Notes under the pieces: model-generated | Told to the model about the DNA's origin: nothing | The model's input: the letters and a program-made list of their open reading frames with translations, nothing else | Databases searched by the model: none | Source: Janthinobacterium saanense | GTDB taxonomy: Bacteria; Pseudomonadota; Gammaproteobacteria; Burkholderiales; Burkholderiaceae_D | Direction: 5' to 3' | NCBI RefSeq assembly: GCF_014200675.1 | Contig: NZ_JACHCI010000004.1 | Coordinates: 1-64,000, forward strand | DNA: 64,000 bases | Shown here: one piece after another, positions 35,362 through 43,390 of the stretch | Position numbering within the stretch: the first letter of the stretch is position 1 | Layout: each line of letters starts with the position of its first letter | Translations under genes and position numbers: made by a program

Positions 35362-36379
35362 GATAGGGATGGAGCATCCTCGGTGAGTCAATCGGAATAC
35401 GCGGAGTAGCTGTCATGTCAACAGATGTCGACACCATACACTGCTTTGCCCGCCAGTGTAGGAATACCAGGTGTTTTCGAGGTTGAACTGCCTTCCTATC
35501 ATATTGCTCAGGAAGCTGAGACCATTTCCCTTTGACTTGTTAAAGCCATCATTTGACGGTTGTCTGCAAACACGGAAGTGACAGATTGAGCCAAAAAATG
35601 TCTTTGGCATCAAGTTTATGGAATAACCCCTTTACGACCTGCCGCTGGCAAGCCGGGAAAATAACGGTTGTTATTATGCCACATCCCCTTCCAATGTCGT
35701 TACGATCATATTCTTGGACGGATCTAACTATCAACCGTGGAGTCACGTTGACGTCAACCACGAGGAATGAGCAGGCTCCCCCGAAAATGATGTTTCATCG
35801 GCCTATTTCCATACTTTACTGACGCACTTTGCTTTCTGGGAGACGCAACGATTGTGAAATTAAAACTACGCCATTACATTAATTATGGCCTGAAAGTCAA
35901 TATTGCAGGATGGGTTTTCTGTATTTCACCGTATTTTTCAAATAAGTATCACCAAACTATTTTTCGGAAAAATTAAAATCCAAAAAATATAATTTAAAAA
36001 TTAGATTTTTGTATCTAATAATCTATTAGTACTGTATGGTTCCCTCAAAGCCGCCCATAGTGTTGCTCGTTAATTCGGAGCCCTCCCCAGCACACGGAGT
36101 ACTTTGTACATAATCCGCTGCTTGCCGCCCATATCCTGCGGTACTTCCTTATCGCCACCAGCCACTACCAGCAGTCGTACTGGCTTGCTTTGTTCGCTTA
36201 TGTCGTTGCAGGTGTTTTACCTCTGCTGCCTGCTGCGTATCGCGGAAAACACCATATGTACTTCTGCCAGGATAGCTTGTATACGCTCTGCGTCGCTCTC
36301 TTAGACGCATCATTGCTCCAGAGTACTATGGTCCAAGAACGCCTATTTACTAAAGCGCAAGATGCGCAAGAAGACTGCT
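35362..36379. other. Long noncoding stretch with AT-rich core
   Basis: About 1 kb without a supportable gene. Frames of up to 91 codons have no ribosome site, no recognisable family and unconvincing codon use. Roughly 35840-36050 is markedly AT-rich compared with the flanks and contains stacked A/T runs, typical of promoter regions of acquired genes and of H-NS-type binding. It must hold the promoters of the minus-strand kinase operon and the plus-strand ice-binding-type gene. Confidence 0.5.
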
Positions 36380-37591
36380 ATGAAACTGACTCAATTAGTG
36401 CTCTCATTAATCGTTGCATTGTATGGTGCTGTAGTACATGCCGAAACGGTTCCTATATTGGATAACTCCCTTGGTAATGTTTCTGTATTTGCAAATACGT
36501 ATGTGACCACCGGAGCAAACTCAATCGTAATTGGCAATATTTTGTCAGGTGGAGTAGCAACGACAGGGGCGAACTCCTCCGTTAGTAACAATATTATTTC
36601 TGTTGGTGCTGTAACCATCGGTGGTGGCTCTTCGTCTGTCGGCGGTAATGTTATATCCGGGGGGGTAAGCACTATTGGTAATGCTTCTGTCGTTGGGGGA
36701 TATCTGACGTCCCTCGGAGCTGGAACCATCGGAGCCAATTCAAAGGTGATTGGTAATATGGTGAGTGATGGCGTAGGCACCCTTGGTGACACGTCCTCCG
36801 TAGGCGGCTATCTTTGGACCGGTGGTGCTGCCACGGTAGGTGCCAATGCCAGTGTTGCTGGCAAGATTGAGGCTTTGGGAGCTATTACCTTGTCCGCAAG
36901 CAGCAAGACTAACGGAACCGGAACGCTATCCTCAATGCCGGTTTTGACCGGGGTGCCGTCGAATGTATTGCATGAGTCACAACAAATAGGCACCGCACAG
37001 GCCGCATTGAATACCATGGTGCCAGGCACCGCTTTACCCACCACAATGACCATTGACACTACGCTTTATCCGGGCGTCTTTAGCGCAGCCAATTTGTCTA
37101 CCACTGCAGGCATCACGCTGACGCTTGACGGCCAGAACAAGAGCAATCAGTCTTGGGTATTTAATATCGATGACTACTTTGTCACGGGAGCCTCAACAAA
37201 AATCGTCGTGATAAATGCAAATGCCAGTGATAGTGTTATCTGGAACAGTGGTGGTTATGCGAGCTTGGGTGCCAGTACTACATTTATTGGAACCATACTG
37301 GCGAAAGACTACGTTAGCATAGGGGCGAACGCAAACGTTACAGGGATAGGTGATTCGTGCGGTGGAGTTTTCTCTGCATCGTCATATGTTTCTACGGGTG
37401 ACGGAGCACGTATAGGAGGAAACGGATGTAGTGGTATCGGTAGTGGCTTTAATATTGTCGATGGCACTGCTGTATATGGTAGTACCATACCTGCGATACC
37501 GGAGCCCTCGATTTACTGGATGCTGGCGGCGGGTCTTTTTGTGTTCTGTCTAATCCGATATCGGGAGCGGCAAGTTGTTTTGGCATCGTGA
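36380..37591 (+). CDS. DUF3494 ice-binding-type protein with PEP-CTERM anchor
   Basis: A 403-residue secreted protein; ATG 36380 gives a clean signal peptide ending 'GAVVHAETVP', and an ATG six codons upstream is possible. Residues about 30-175 contain seven or so imperfect 18-residue repeats of the type 'GNILSGGVATTGANSSV', suggesting a beta-solenoid. Residues about 195-330 match the second half of DUF3494 ice-binding proteins ('SWVFNIDDYFVTGAS', 'NSGGYASLGAS', 'GTILAKDYVSIGANANVTG'). The C-terminus 'IPEPSIYWMLAAGLFVFC' plus 'RYRER' is a PEP-CTERM sorting signal, processed by an exosortase not encoded here. Such proteins bind ice or act as surface adhesins. Base composition is lower in GC than the neighbours, suggesting transfer. 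Confidence 0.88.
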   Translation: MKLTQLVLSLIVALYGAVVHAETVPILDNSLGNVSVFANTYVTTGANSIVIGNILSGGVATTGANSSVSNNIISVGAVTIGGGSSSVGGNVISGGVSTIGNASVVGGYLTSLGAGTIGANSKVIGNMVSDGVGTLGDTSSVGGYLWTGGAATVGANASVAGKIEALGAITLSASSKTNGTGTLSSMPVLTGVPSNVLHESQQIGTAQAALNTMVPGTALPTTMTIDTTLYPGVFSAANLSTTAGITLTLDGQNKSNQSWVFNIDDYFVTGASTKIVVINANASDSVIWNSGGYASLGASTTFIGTILAKDYVSIGANANVTGIGDSCGGVFSASSYVSTGDGARIGGNGCSGIGSGFNIVDGTAVYGSTIPAIPEPSIYWMLAAGLFVFCLIRYRERQVVLAS

Positions 37592-37965
37592 ATGAGAACC
37601 AGCCCGAATTGAAGTCTTTACGGTCAGCGCCGATGCCAAGCCGATTGGCACTGCCGGCGACGATGAGCACTTGGAGCTATGCCTGGTCCGTGAAGCCCAG
37701 CCTGGATTGCGCTGCACTCGTCGCTCACATCGATCAGGAACTGTCAGCGGAGTGCAGGGAAATGAACATGAATCCACCGTATGCCACATCTCCCGGCCAC
37801 ATCTGGGACTTGGTCGATAATGATGGTTAATGGCGGGATGAAAGCAGAGTAGTTAGCACTGCCTTCGGCCAGCCTCAGCTGCCTACCGTCAAGTTCAGCG
37901 CCGTCAAGAAGCTGGTACATAAGCAATAACTATGTTGACGGATGAGCTAGGGATAGAGTTGCTGG
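37592..37965. other. Probable gene debris between the ice-binding-type gene and terminator
   Basis: About 370 bases without a gene I can support. An 80-codon frame from 37588 overlaps the preceding stop, lacks a ribosome site and has no family features; a reverse-strand 60-codon frame at 37744-37926 is no better. Composition returns to high GC, so it may be decayed chromosomal coding sequence. Confidence 0.4.
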
Positions 37966-38001
37966 AAGCCGCATTCGCCTCCATGGCCGATGCGGCTTTT
38001 T
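37966..38001 (+). terminator. Rho-independent terminator, third copy of the S46-type hairpin
   Basis: AAGCCGCAT (37966-37974) pairs with ATGCGGCTT, followed by TTTT to 38001. It shares its stem with the terminators at 24981 and 31965 and ends the accessory stretch. Confidence 0.8.
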
Positions 38002-38009
38002 CATGTCCA

Positions 38010-38456
38010 TCAGTACACTACCAAGTTGCCGTCGGCTAGCCGCCCGCAGGGCCAGTGGCCGTCGCGGTAGAGCGCCAGGGCGCCCCACCAGAAACCGCGG
38101 CGCTCAGCGAGGATTTCAAGGCTGGCCATGCGGACGCAATAGAGCGCGGCGCCGATGGCGGCCGGGGTGAAATCGTGCGCTCCCACGCACATGTCTTGCT
38201 CCGGCACCGCACGCAAGGCGTGCAGCGCCAGTTTGTAGTTGCTCATGACCTCAGGAAGATAGGGAATTTCGCGTTGCTTGAGCAGCTGTATCAAGGCATC
38301 GCCATGCACCGGATCGGGTTGGTCGCGAGAGGTGGGCAGCCAGTCCATGCCTGCGCTGTCCCAGGCATTGAGGTCCGGGAGGGCGGCCTGTCCTGGTTGC
38401 GCTTGATACCTGCCTACCGCGCTGAACCATTGGATGCCATCGGGTATTTCCATCAT
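38010..38456 (-). CDS. Unknown 148-residue protein coupled to a TetR regulator
   Basis: Start ATG at 38456 overlaps the TetR stop codon (ATGA), so the two are translationally coupled; a much longer upstream frame only shadows the TetR gene. The soluble product has 'IQWFSAVGRYQAQPGQ', 'GDALIQLLKQREIPYLPEV' and a C-terminal 'ERRGFWWGALALYRDGHWP' rich in aromatics. Two cysteines occur ('DMCVG', 'ALYCV'). I do not recognise a family. Coupling suggests it modulates or depends on the regulator. Confidence 0.75.
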   Translation of the reverse strand: MMEIPDGIQWFSAVGRYQAQPGQAALPDLNAWDSAGMDWLPTSRDQPDPVHGDALIQLLKQREIPYLPEVMSNYKLALHALRAVPEQDMCVGAHDFTPAAIGAALYCVRMASLEILAERRGFWWGALALYRDGHWPCGRLADGNLVVY

Positions 38457-39070
38457 GGCTGGCGCTCCTGCTGCAGGAAGGCTTCCACCGGCAACTGAAA
38501 AAAACGCGGCACCAGCGCGGGCGACAAATCGTCGCCGCTCTCCGCCATGGCCAGGCGGCCACTGAGCAGCAGCATCACGTAGCCGTGGCCCAGCGACCAG
38601 CCGGCGCTGGCGGCGGCCCGTTCCCAGCGTGGATCGACGCCCGCTTCGCGCACGGCCGCGCCTGCCGTCTGCAGCACGTAGTTGAAGCACGCTTGCGCCG
38701 CCTGTTGCAGGGCAGGGAACTGGCGCACGTCCTGGTGTTCGAACATCAAGCGGTAATGGGCGGGCGCGTTGAGTGCGAATTCGATATATAGCTGGCCCAG
38801 CAATTGAAAGCGCTGTTCGGCTGGCAAACTGCCTGCTGGCGGCAATTGCTGATCCCATTTGGCCATCATGGCGGCAAAGCCGGCGGCGGCGACGTCGGCC
38901 AGCAAGGCTTCCTTGCTGGGGAAGTGGCGATACACGGCGGCGATCGATACGCCCACCGTGCGCGCCAGTTCGCGCAGCGAGAGGGCGGCATCGTTTTGCT
39001 GCGCCAGTTGCGTGATGGCCGCCACGATCAGGGTGTCGCGCAGATTGCCATGGTGATAGTTTGCTGTCAT
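38453..39070 (-). CDS. TetR/AcrR family transcriptional regulator
   Basis: A 205-residue repressor. The N-terminal helix-turn-helix is 'LSLRELARTVGVSIAAVYRHF' minus its last residue in the usual window, followed by 'PSKEALLADVAAAGF'. The C-terminal ligand domain with 'HYRLMFEHQDVRQFPALQQA' resembles the TetR_C_33-type domain. It is divergent from the DUF2867 gene at 39138, and the 67-bp gap carries a palindrome and direct repeats suited to being its operator. It is translationally coupled to a downstream 148-residue protein. Confidence 0.92.
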   Translation of the reverse strand: MTANYHHGNLRDTLIVAAITQLAQQNDAALSLRELARTVGVSIAAVYRHFPSKEALLADVAAAGFAAMMAKWDQQLPPAGSLPAEQRFQLLGQLYIEFALNAPAHYRLMFEHQDVRQFPALQQAAQACFNYVLQTAGAAVREAGVDPRWERAAASAGWSLGHGYVMLLLSGRLAMAESGDDLSPALVPRFFQLPVEAFLQQERQP

Positions 39071-39073
39071 GAG

Positions 39074-39117
39074 ATGTTATCGGTGTTCACATGTTGGTGT
39101 ATGATCACCATGTTATC
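39074..39117. promoter_or_regulatory. Candidate TetR operator between divergent genes
   Basis: TGGTG-TATGAT-CACCA at 39095-39110 is a perfect inverted repeat, and ATGTTATC occurs directly repeated at 39074-39081 and 39110-39117. Both fall in the 67-bp gap between the tetR and DUF2867 starts, where a repressor would control both directions. Confidence 0.55.
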
Positions 39118-39137
39118 ACTGAAAACATGAGGATTCC

Positions 39138-39656
39138 ATGCAAGCGATGAAGATAGCCGTACGCGCCGTGGCCATGCCGCCAGAGAGCAGCATTGCGCAC
39201 CTTTACCCGGGCAGCAAGCTGGCCGACGCGTATGCCGTCGACTTGCCGAATCAGGCAATGCGGCAGATGGCGATGGACAGCCTGGCGCGCCATGTGCTGG
39301 GCAGCCAGCCTGGATGGGCGCAATCCCTGATGACGGTGCGCGATGCCATCGTCCAGCCTTTCGGCATCAAGACGGCCAAGCAATTGGCAGCTGTTCAGGA
39401 TGGGCGCATCGGCATCTTCCGTATTTATGCTGTCAGCGACGATGAAATTATTCTGGGCGAAGATGACAGCCACCTCGATTTTCGATTGTCCCTGCTGCGC
39501 AAGCGGCAGGCTGGGCCGCATGGCAATATCACCTTGTCGAGTGTCGTGCATTGCCATAACGGCGTGGGCCGCGCTTACATCGCCTTGATCAAGCCGTTTC
39601 ACAAGCTCATCGTGCAGCGTTCGCTGGCGCGCGCGGTGAAGGGCGGCTTTGGCTAA
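39138..39656 (+). CDS. DUF2867 family protein
   Basis: A 172-residue soluble protein preceded by GAGGA. Its C-terminal part has the DUF2867 pattern 'IFRIYAVSDDEIILGEDDSH' followed by 'LDFRLSLL' and 'YIALIKPFHKLIVQRSL'. The N-terminal 'SKLADAYAVDLP' is also typical. DUF2867 belongs to the polyketide-cyclase/START-like group; no activity is established. It is divergent from, and probably repressed by, the TetR gene through the repeats at 39074-39117. Confidence 0.82.
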   Translation: MQAMKIAVRAVAMPPESSIAHLYPGSKLADAYAVDLPNQAMRQMAMDSLARHVLGSQPGWAQSLMTVRDAIVQPFGIKTAKQLAAVQDGRIGIFRIYAVSDDEIILGEDDSHLDFRLSLLRKRQAGPHGNITLSSVVHCHNGVGRAYIALIKPFHKLIVQRSLARAVKGGFG

Positions 39657-39752
39657 GGCGCTGCGCTTGCAATCTTGCTTATTCAAGCCCGGTATTGCAT
39701 ACTGCGCCACCAGCCTCATCCCGCGCGCCCTGCCGCGCCTATTCTCGATCTC

Positions 39753-40364
39753 ATGAACGACTCGCTCCTCCTGCTGGGTTTTACTACCACGCCGCTAGAA
39801 CTGATTTCCTTTGTGCTGGCGATGGCCACCGTAGCACTCAATATCCGCCAGAATCACTGGGCCTGGCTGCTGGGAATTATTTCCTCGGGCGCTTACGGTT
39901 TTGTCTTTTTCGAATCGCGTCTGTATGGCGACATGGTCTTGCAACTGGTGTTTATCAGCGTCTCGTTCTGGGGCTGGTACCAATGGCTGCATCCCGATAA
40001 TGGCGCGCCCGTCCTGCCCGTCACCGTGCTGGCGTGGCGCGGCTGGCTGGCCAGTATTGTTGCCTGGGCCATCGGCTTTGCCCTGATCGCCTGGCTGCTG
40101 ACCTCGACCGACACGGACGTGCCCAATGCGGATGGTTTCCTGACGGCCGGCAGCCTGGTGGGGCAATTCCTGTTGTCGCGCAAGAAGCTGGAAAACTGGA
40201 TCGTCTGGATCGTGGTCGATATCCTGTATGTCGCCCTGTACATCCATAAGGGCTTGCCGCTGACGGCCGTGCTGTACGGTATCTTCGTCTTGATGGCGGC
40301 GGCTGGCTGGCGGGCCTGGAAAAATTCTGCGCCGGCCGCGCCCGATGCGATGGTTCTGAAGTGA
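39753..40364 (+). CDS. pnuC: PnuC family vitamin transporter
   Basis: A 203-residue inner-membrane protein with seven hydrophobic segments and the PnuC signatures 'LEL..FVLAMATVALNIRQN' near the start, 'WAWLLGIISSGAYGFVFFES', and 'LENWIVWIVVDILYVALYIH'. The family moves nicotinamide riboside (PnuC), thiamine (PnuT) or riboflavin (PnuX) by facilitated diffusion, trapped by intracellular phosphorylation. The next gene, coupled by GTGA, encodes a NadR-like kinase fit for that trapping step. The convergent TonB-dependent receptor carries a TPP riboswitch, so thiamine is a serious alternative to nicotinamide riboside; sequence alone does not settle it. ATG 39753 removes 26 unlikely residues. Confidence 0.88.
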   Translation: MNDSLLLLGFTTTPLELISFVLAMATVALNIRQNHWAWLLGIISSGAYGFVFFESRLYGDMVLQLVFISVSFWGWYQWLHPDNGAPVLPVTVLAWRGWLASIVAWAIGFALIAWLLTSTDTDVPNADGFLTAGSLVGQFLLSRKKLENWIVWIVVDILYVALYIHKGLPLTAVLYGIFVLMAAAGWRAWKNSAPAAPDAMVLK

Positions 40365-40894
40365 AGCTGCCATTGCTGCGCGTGGCCATACTGGGCGCTG
40401 AATCGTCGGGCAAGTCGACTCTGGCGGCCGCGCTGGCGGCGCATTTCCACACGGTATGGGTGCCCGAGTATTTACGTGAATTTGTCGAGACAAAGGGCCG
40501 GGTGCCGGTTGCTGACGATCAGTTGCTGATCGCCAGCACCCAGCTGGCGCGTGAGGATGAGGCGATGGTCTCAGCGCGCGATGTGTTGATTTGCGACACT
40601 ACGCCCCTGATCACGGTGATTTACAGCCGCCATTATTTTGGCGGTGAAAATGAGCCGCTGGCCGTCTTGGCGCAAGCGGCCCGCTATGACGTGACCCTGG
40701 TGACGGCGCCCGATACGCCGTGGGTGGCGGACGGCTTGCAGCGCGAGTCGGAAGCCGTACGCCAATTGATTTACCAGGGTTTGCTTGATGAACTGGCCGT
40801 GCGCCAGATCCCGTATCAGTTGCTGCAAGGCTCGCTCGACCAGCGCATGGCAATCGCCATGCCACTGATCGATGCTGCGCTGGCCAGGCGCTAA
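40361..40894 (+). CDS. NadR-like P-loop kinase
   Basis: A 177-residue ATPase matching the C-terminal ribosylnicotinamide-kinase domain of NadR. The Walker A is 'GAESSGKST' (12-20), followed by 'VWVPEYLREFVETKG' and 'LICDTTPLITVIYSRHYFGG', with the 'PDTPWVADGLQRES' lid region. It lacks the N-terminal regulator and nucleotidyltransferase parts of full NadR. GTG 40361 overlaps the pnuC stop. The kinase should phosphorylate the vitamin brought in by the transporter, either nicotinamide riboside or, given the riboswitch next door, possibly thiamine. It converges on the receptor gene with nine bases between. Confidence 0.85.
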   Translation: MKLPLLRVAILGAESSGKSTLAAALAAHFHTVWVPEYLREFVETKGRVPVADDQLLIASTQLAREDEAMVSARDVLICDTTPLITVIYSRHYFGGENEPLAVLAQAARYDVTLVTAPDTPWVADGLQRESEAVRQLIYQGLLDELAVRQIPYQLLQGSLDQRMAIAMPLIDAALARR

Positions 40895-40903
40895 AACGCT
40901 GGC

Positions 40904-43069
40904 TTAAAAGTCGAACTGGGCCGAGACGCGCAAGGTGCGGCTGGCGCCCGGGAACAGATAGCCGCCCGCCAACGGCGTGGCGTCGCGCCAGTAGAATTTG
41001 TCGAACAGATTGTTCACGGTGGCGCGCAGGATGGCCGGTGTGCCCGCGATGCGGGTAGCGTAGGTGGCGCCTGCATTGAAGACGTTATACGATGGCACGA
41101 AGGTGGTGTTGTTGAACTCGAATGCCTTCTTGCCCGCATATTCCCAGCTGCCATTGACGGACAAGCCCGCCACTTGCTGCACCGTATAGTCGGCGTGCAC
41201 TGTCGTCTTGAAGGCGGGCACATTGGGAACGCGCTTGCCGTCCAGGTCGGTGCTGCCCGTGCCTGATTGCTGGCTGTTCAGCAAGGTTGCCGATGCGCTC
41301 AGGCGCAGCTCGTTTGAAACTTTGCCCTGGGCCGACAATTCCAGGCCACGGTGTTGCGCCTGTCCTGCGCGCACGAAATAATTGTCGGCGTTGACAAACT
41401 CCAGGCCCTTGCGGATCTGGAACAGGCTGGCGGCCACCATGAAATCCGGTGTCAAATCGGCTTTCACGCCAAACTCGATCTGCGTCGAGCGGCTCGGTGA
41501 CAATTCCACGTTGGGCAATGCCGTGTAGATGCTGGAGACACCGCCATGTTCCATGCCTTGCGAGTAAGCGCCATACACGGCCACATTTTCAAGCGGGTTA
41601 TACACCAGCGCCACGTTCGGCAGCAGGAAGCCATGTTTGGAACGCACTTCTGCATCGGCAGGATCGGCGGCCAGGATGTACTGGTAGCCATCGACACTGA
41701 TATGGCGCAAGCCGGCATGCAGTTTCCAGTCGGGTGCCAGGGTCAGGATGTCTTGCACGAAGATGGAGTTTTCCTGGTCCTTGCGCACCAGGCGCACGGG
41801 GCCGGTGACGCCCGGCGAGGAGGGCACGATCACGGGATGGTAGATATTGCTGATACCCGTTTCATCGTAGACATAGTTGCCGGCGCTATCTTTGCGGTGG
41901 AAGGTAGAGACACCGGCCGTGAATTCATGGCGCAGGCTGCCGGTGGCAAATTTGCCCTGGATCATGGCTTGCGCGCTCAGTGGTTTCTTGGTTTCGCCCA
42001 GGCTGCGGTAGTCCCAGACCGAAAAGTCGCCATTGTTGCAAAACACCGGGGCCTCGCCTGCCGGGCTGCAGCCATACGGGTAAGCCGTGTAGTCGTCGCG
42101 CTTGAATAAATGCTGGTTGGCCGACAAGGTGGCGTGCCAGTCTTCATTGAAGGCGTACTGGAAGCGCAGGCCGAGATTGGCGGTGACGGTTTCCACCGGA
42201 TGCGTCCACGGCTGCTGGTTGAGCATGGTGTCGGCGCTGACGTGGGAGGGCAGGCTGCCGTTGCTGAGCAACTGGAAGCCGGGGGCTGTGACCTGCGCCT
42301 TGTCCTGGTAGTCGGCATCGAGCTGCAGCAGGGCTTGCGGCGAGATCTGCCAGTCGAAGGCGCCGGAAATGAATTTGCGGTTGCCATCGGCGCCCTTGAT
42401 GTACGAGCGCAGGCGCTCGGCCGCCACGTTGATGCGGTAGCCGAAACGCGGGTCTTCCAGGCGGCCGCCCAGGTCCAGCGCGCCATACAAGGTGCCGCGC
42501 TCGCGCTCTTCCAGGGTGACCGTGCGCAGCGGCGTGGCGGTCGGGCGCTTGACGATGTAGTCGATCACGCCGCCCGGCGCGGCCATGCCCGCCTGCAAGC
42601 CGGACAAGCCTTTCAGCACTTCGATGCGTTCCTTGTTTTCCAGCGGGATTTGCGTGTCGCCGGGAATGGCTATCCCATCCTTGCGGTAGCTGGAATTGTT
42701 ATCGAGCGTAAAGCCGCGGATAGAAAATTGCTCGGCATAACCGACGGCGTTGTAGGAATCGTTGATGCTGGCGTCGAGCTTGACGGCCTCGCTGGTATTG
42801 CGGATCTGCAGGTCCTGCATGTCTTGTTGCGAGATGACGGTGACGGCGGCCGGCGTTTGCAGCAGCGGCGCGTCGGAAAAACCGCCGACGGCCACGCGCT
42901 TGGCGGCTGGCGCCTTGCTGGCCGTGACGACCACTTCGGCCATGTTTTGCGGATCGCTGGCAGTGTCGCTGTTGTTATCGGCGGCAAATGCGGGCGCGGC
43001 AAACGCGTGCAGGATGGCCAGGGTCAGGACGGAAACAGATACGTTTAAAGATGAGTTCGGTGTAGGCAT
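40904..43069 (-). CDS. TonB-dependent outer-membrane receptor under TPP riboswitch control
   Basis: A 721-residue receptor starting MPTPNSSLNVS at 43069, with a signal peptide ending 'AFAAPAFAADNN'. A TonB-box-like 'MAEVVVTASK' is followed by the plug domain ('TPAAVTVISQQDMQDLQIR', 'VLKGLSGLQAGMAAPGGVID') and a 22-strand barrel ending 'TLRVSAQFDF'. By homology it would be called a siderophore receptor (FhuE/FpvA type). The leader, however, is a TPP riboswitch, so the likely ligand is thiamine or a precursor. The neighbouring PnuC-type transporter and kinase would complete an outer-to-inner-membrane route. There is no STN signalling domain or anti-sigma factor nearby. Confidence 0.9.
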   Translation of the reverse strand: MPTPNSSLNVSVSVLTLAILHAFAAPAFAADNNSDTASDPQNMAEVVVTASKAPAAKRVAVGGFSDAPLLQTPAAVTVISQQDMQDLQIRNTSEAVKLDASINDSYNAVGYAEQFSIRGFTLDNNSSYRKDGIAIPGDTQIPLENKERIEVLKGLSGLQAGMAAPGGVIDYIVKRPTATPLRTVTLEERERGTLYGALDLGGRLEDPRFGYRINVAAERLRSYIKGADGNRKFISGAFDWQISPQALLQLDADYQDKAQVTAPGFQLLSNGSLPSHVSADTMLNQQPWTHPVETVTANLGLRFQYAFNEDWHATLSANQHLFKRDDYTAYPYGCSPAGEAPVFCNNGDFSVWDYRSLGETKKPLSAQAMIQGKFATGSLRHEFTAGVSTFHRKDSAGNYVYDETGISNIYHPVIVPSSPGVTGPVRLVRKDQENSIFVQDILTLAPDWKLHAGLRHISVDGYQYILAADPADAEVRSKHGFLLPNVALVYNPLENVAVYGAYSQGMEHGGVSSIYTALPNVELSPSRSTQIEFGVKADLTPDFMVAASLFQIRKGLEFVNADNYFVRAGQAQHRGLELSAQGKVSNELRLSASATLLNSQQSGTGSTDLDGKRVPNVPAFKTTVHADYTVQQVAGLSVNGSWEYAGKKAFEFNNTTFVPSYNVFNAGATYATRIAGTPAILRATVNNLFDKFYWRDATPLAGGYLFPGASRTLRVSAQFDF

Positions 43070-43150
43070 TGATGGCTCGTGGTACGGCAGTGCGGCTTGT
43101 TCGGCTGGCGCCAACGCAGGAGCTATCAAAGGAGGGAGGTACTTTGCGCT

Positions 43151-43236
43151 TTCCTTCGCTGGCATTATCCAGATCAGGTACGAAGGGTATCTCTCACCCG
43201 GAAAACGTTGAAGCTGTTCCCAGGACCCCTAGCGAA
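43151..43236 (-). promoter_or_regulatory. TPP (thi-box) riboswitch
   Basis: Reading the minus strand: TTCGCT (P1, from 43236), GGGGTCCTGGGAACA, 'GGGTGAGAGATACCC' (P2/P3 core; consensus CTGAGA is TGAGAG here), then 'TTCGTACCTGATCTGGATAA' and 'TGCCAGCGAAGG', whose AGCGAA closes P1. The pyrophosphate-binding 'CTGATCTGGATAATGCCAG' block is essentially invariant in TPP riboswitches. It ends 81 bases before the receptor start. A pyrimidine stretch ACCTCCCTCC (minus strand, about 43137-43128) lies between and could take part in the expression platform. Confidence 0.95.
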
Positions 43237-43390
43237 GTGACAGCTTAGCATGAAGCAGGGCAGGCTGTCGCCATGGCTGATGGTTTTACAACACATGCCA
43301 TGCAGGACGTAGCGCTTGAGATTTTCAGGCGCGCAGTGGAGAATGCAGCGCAGATGATATCCGATTGACTCTGCCACCCAAGGAAAGCGC

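Noticed and set aside
35553-35822. An 89-codon plus-strand frame in the long noncoding stretch
   Set aside because: No ribosome site, no family similarity recognised and unusual composition; it overlaps probable promoter sequence.
37588-37830. An 80-codon frame after the ice-binding-type gene
   Set aside because: Overlaps the previous stop without a ribosome site, and the translation has no recognisable fold; more likely debris.
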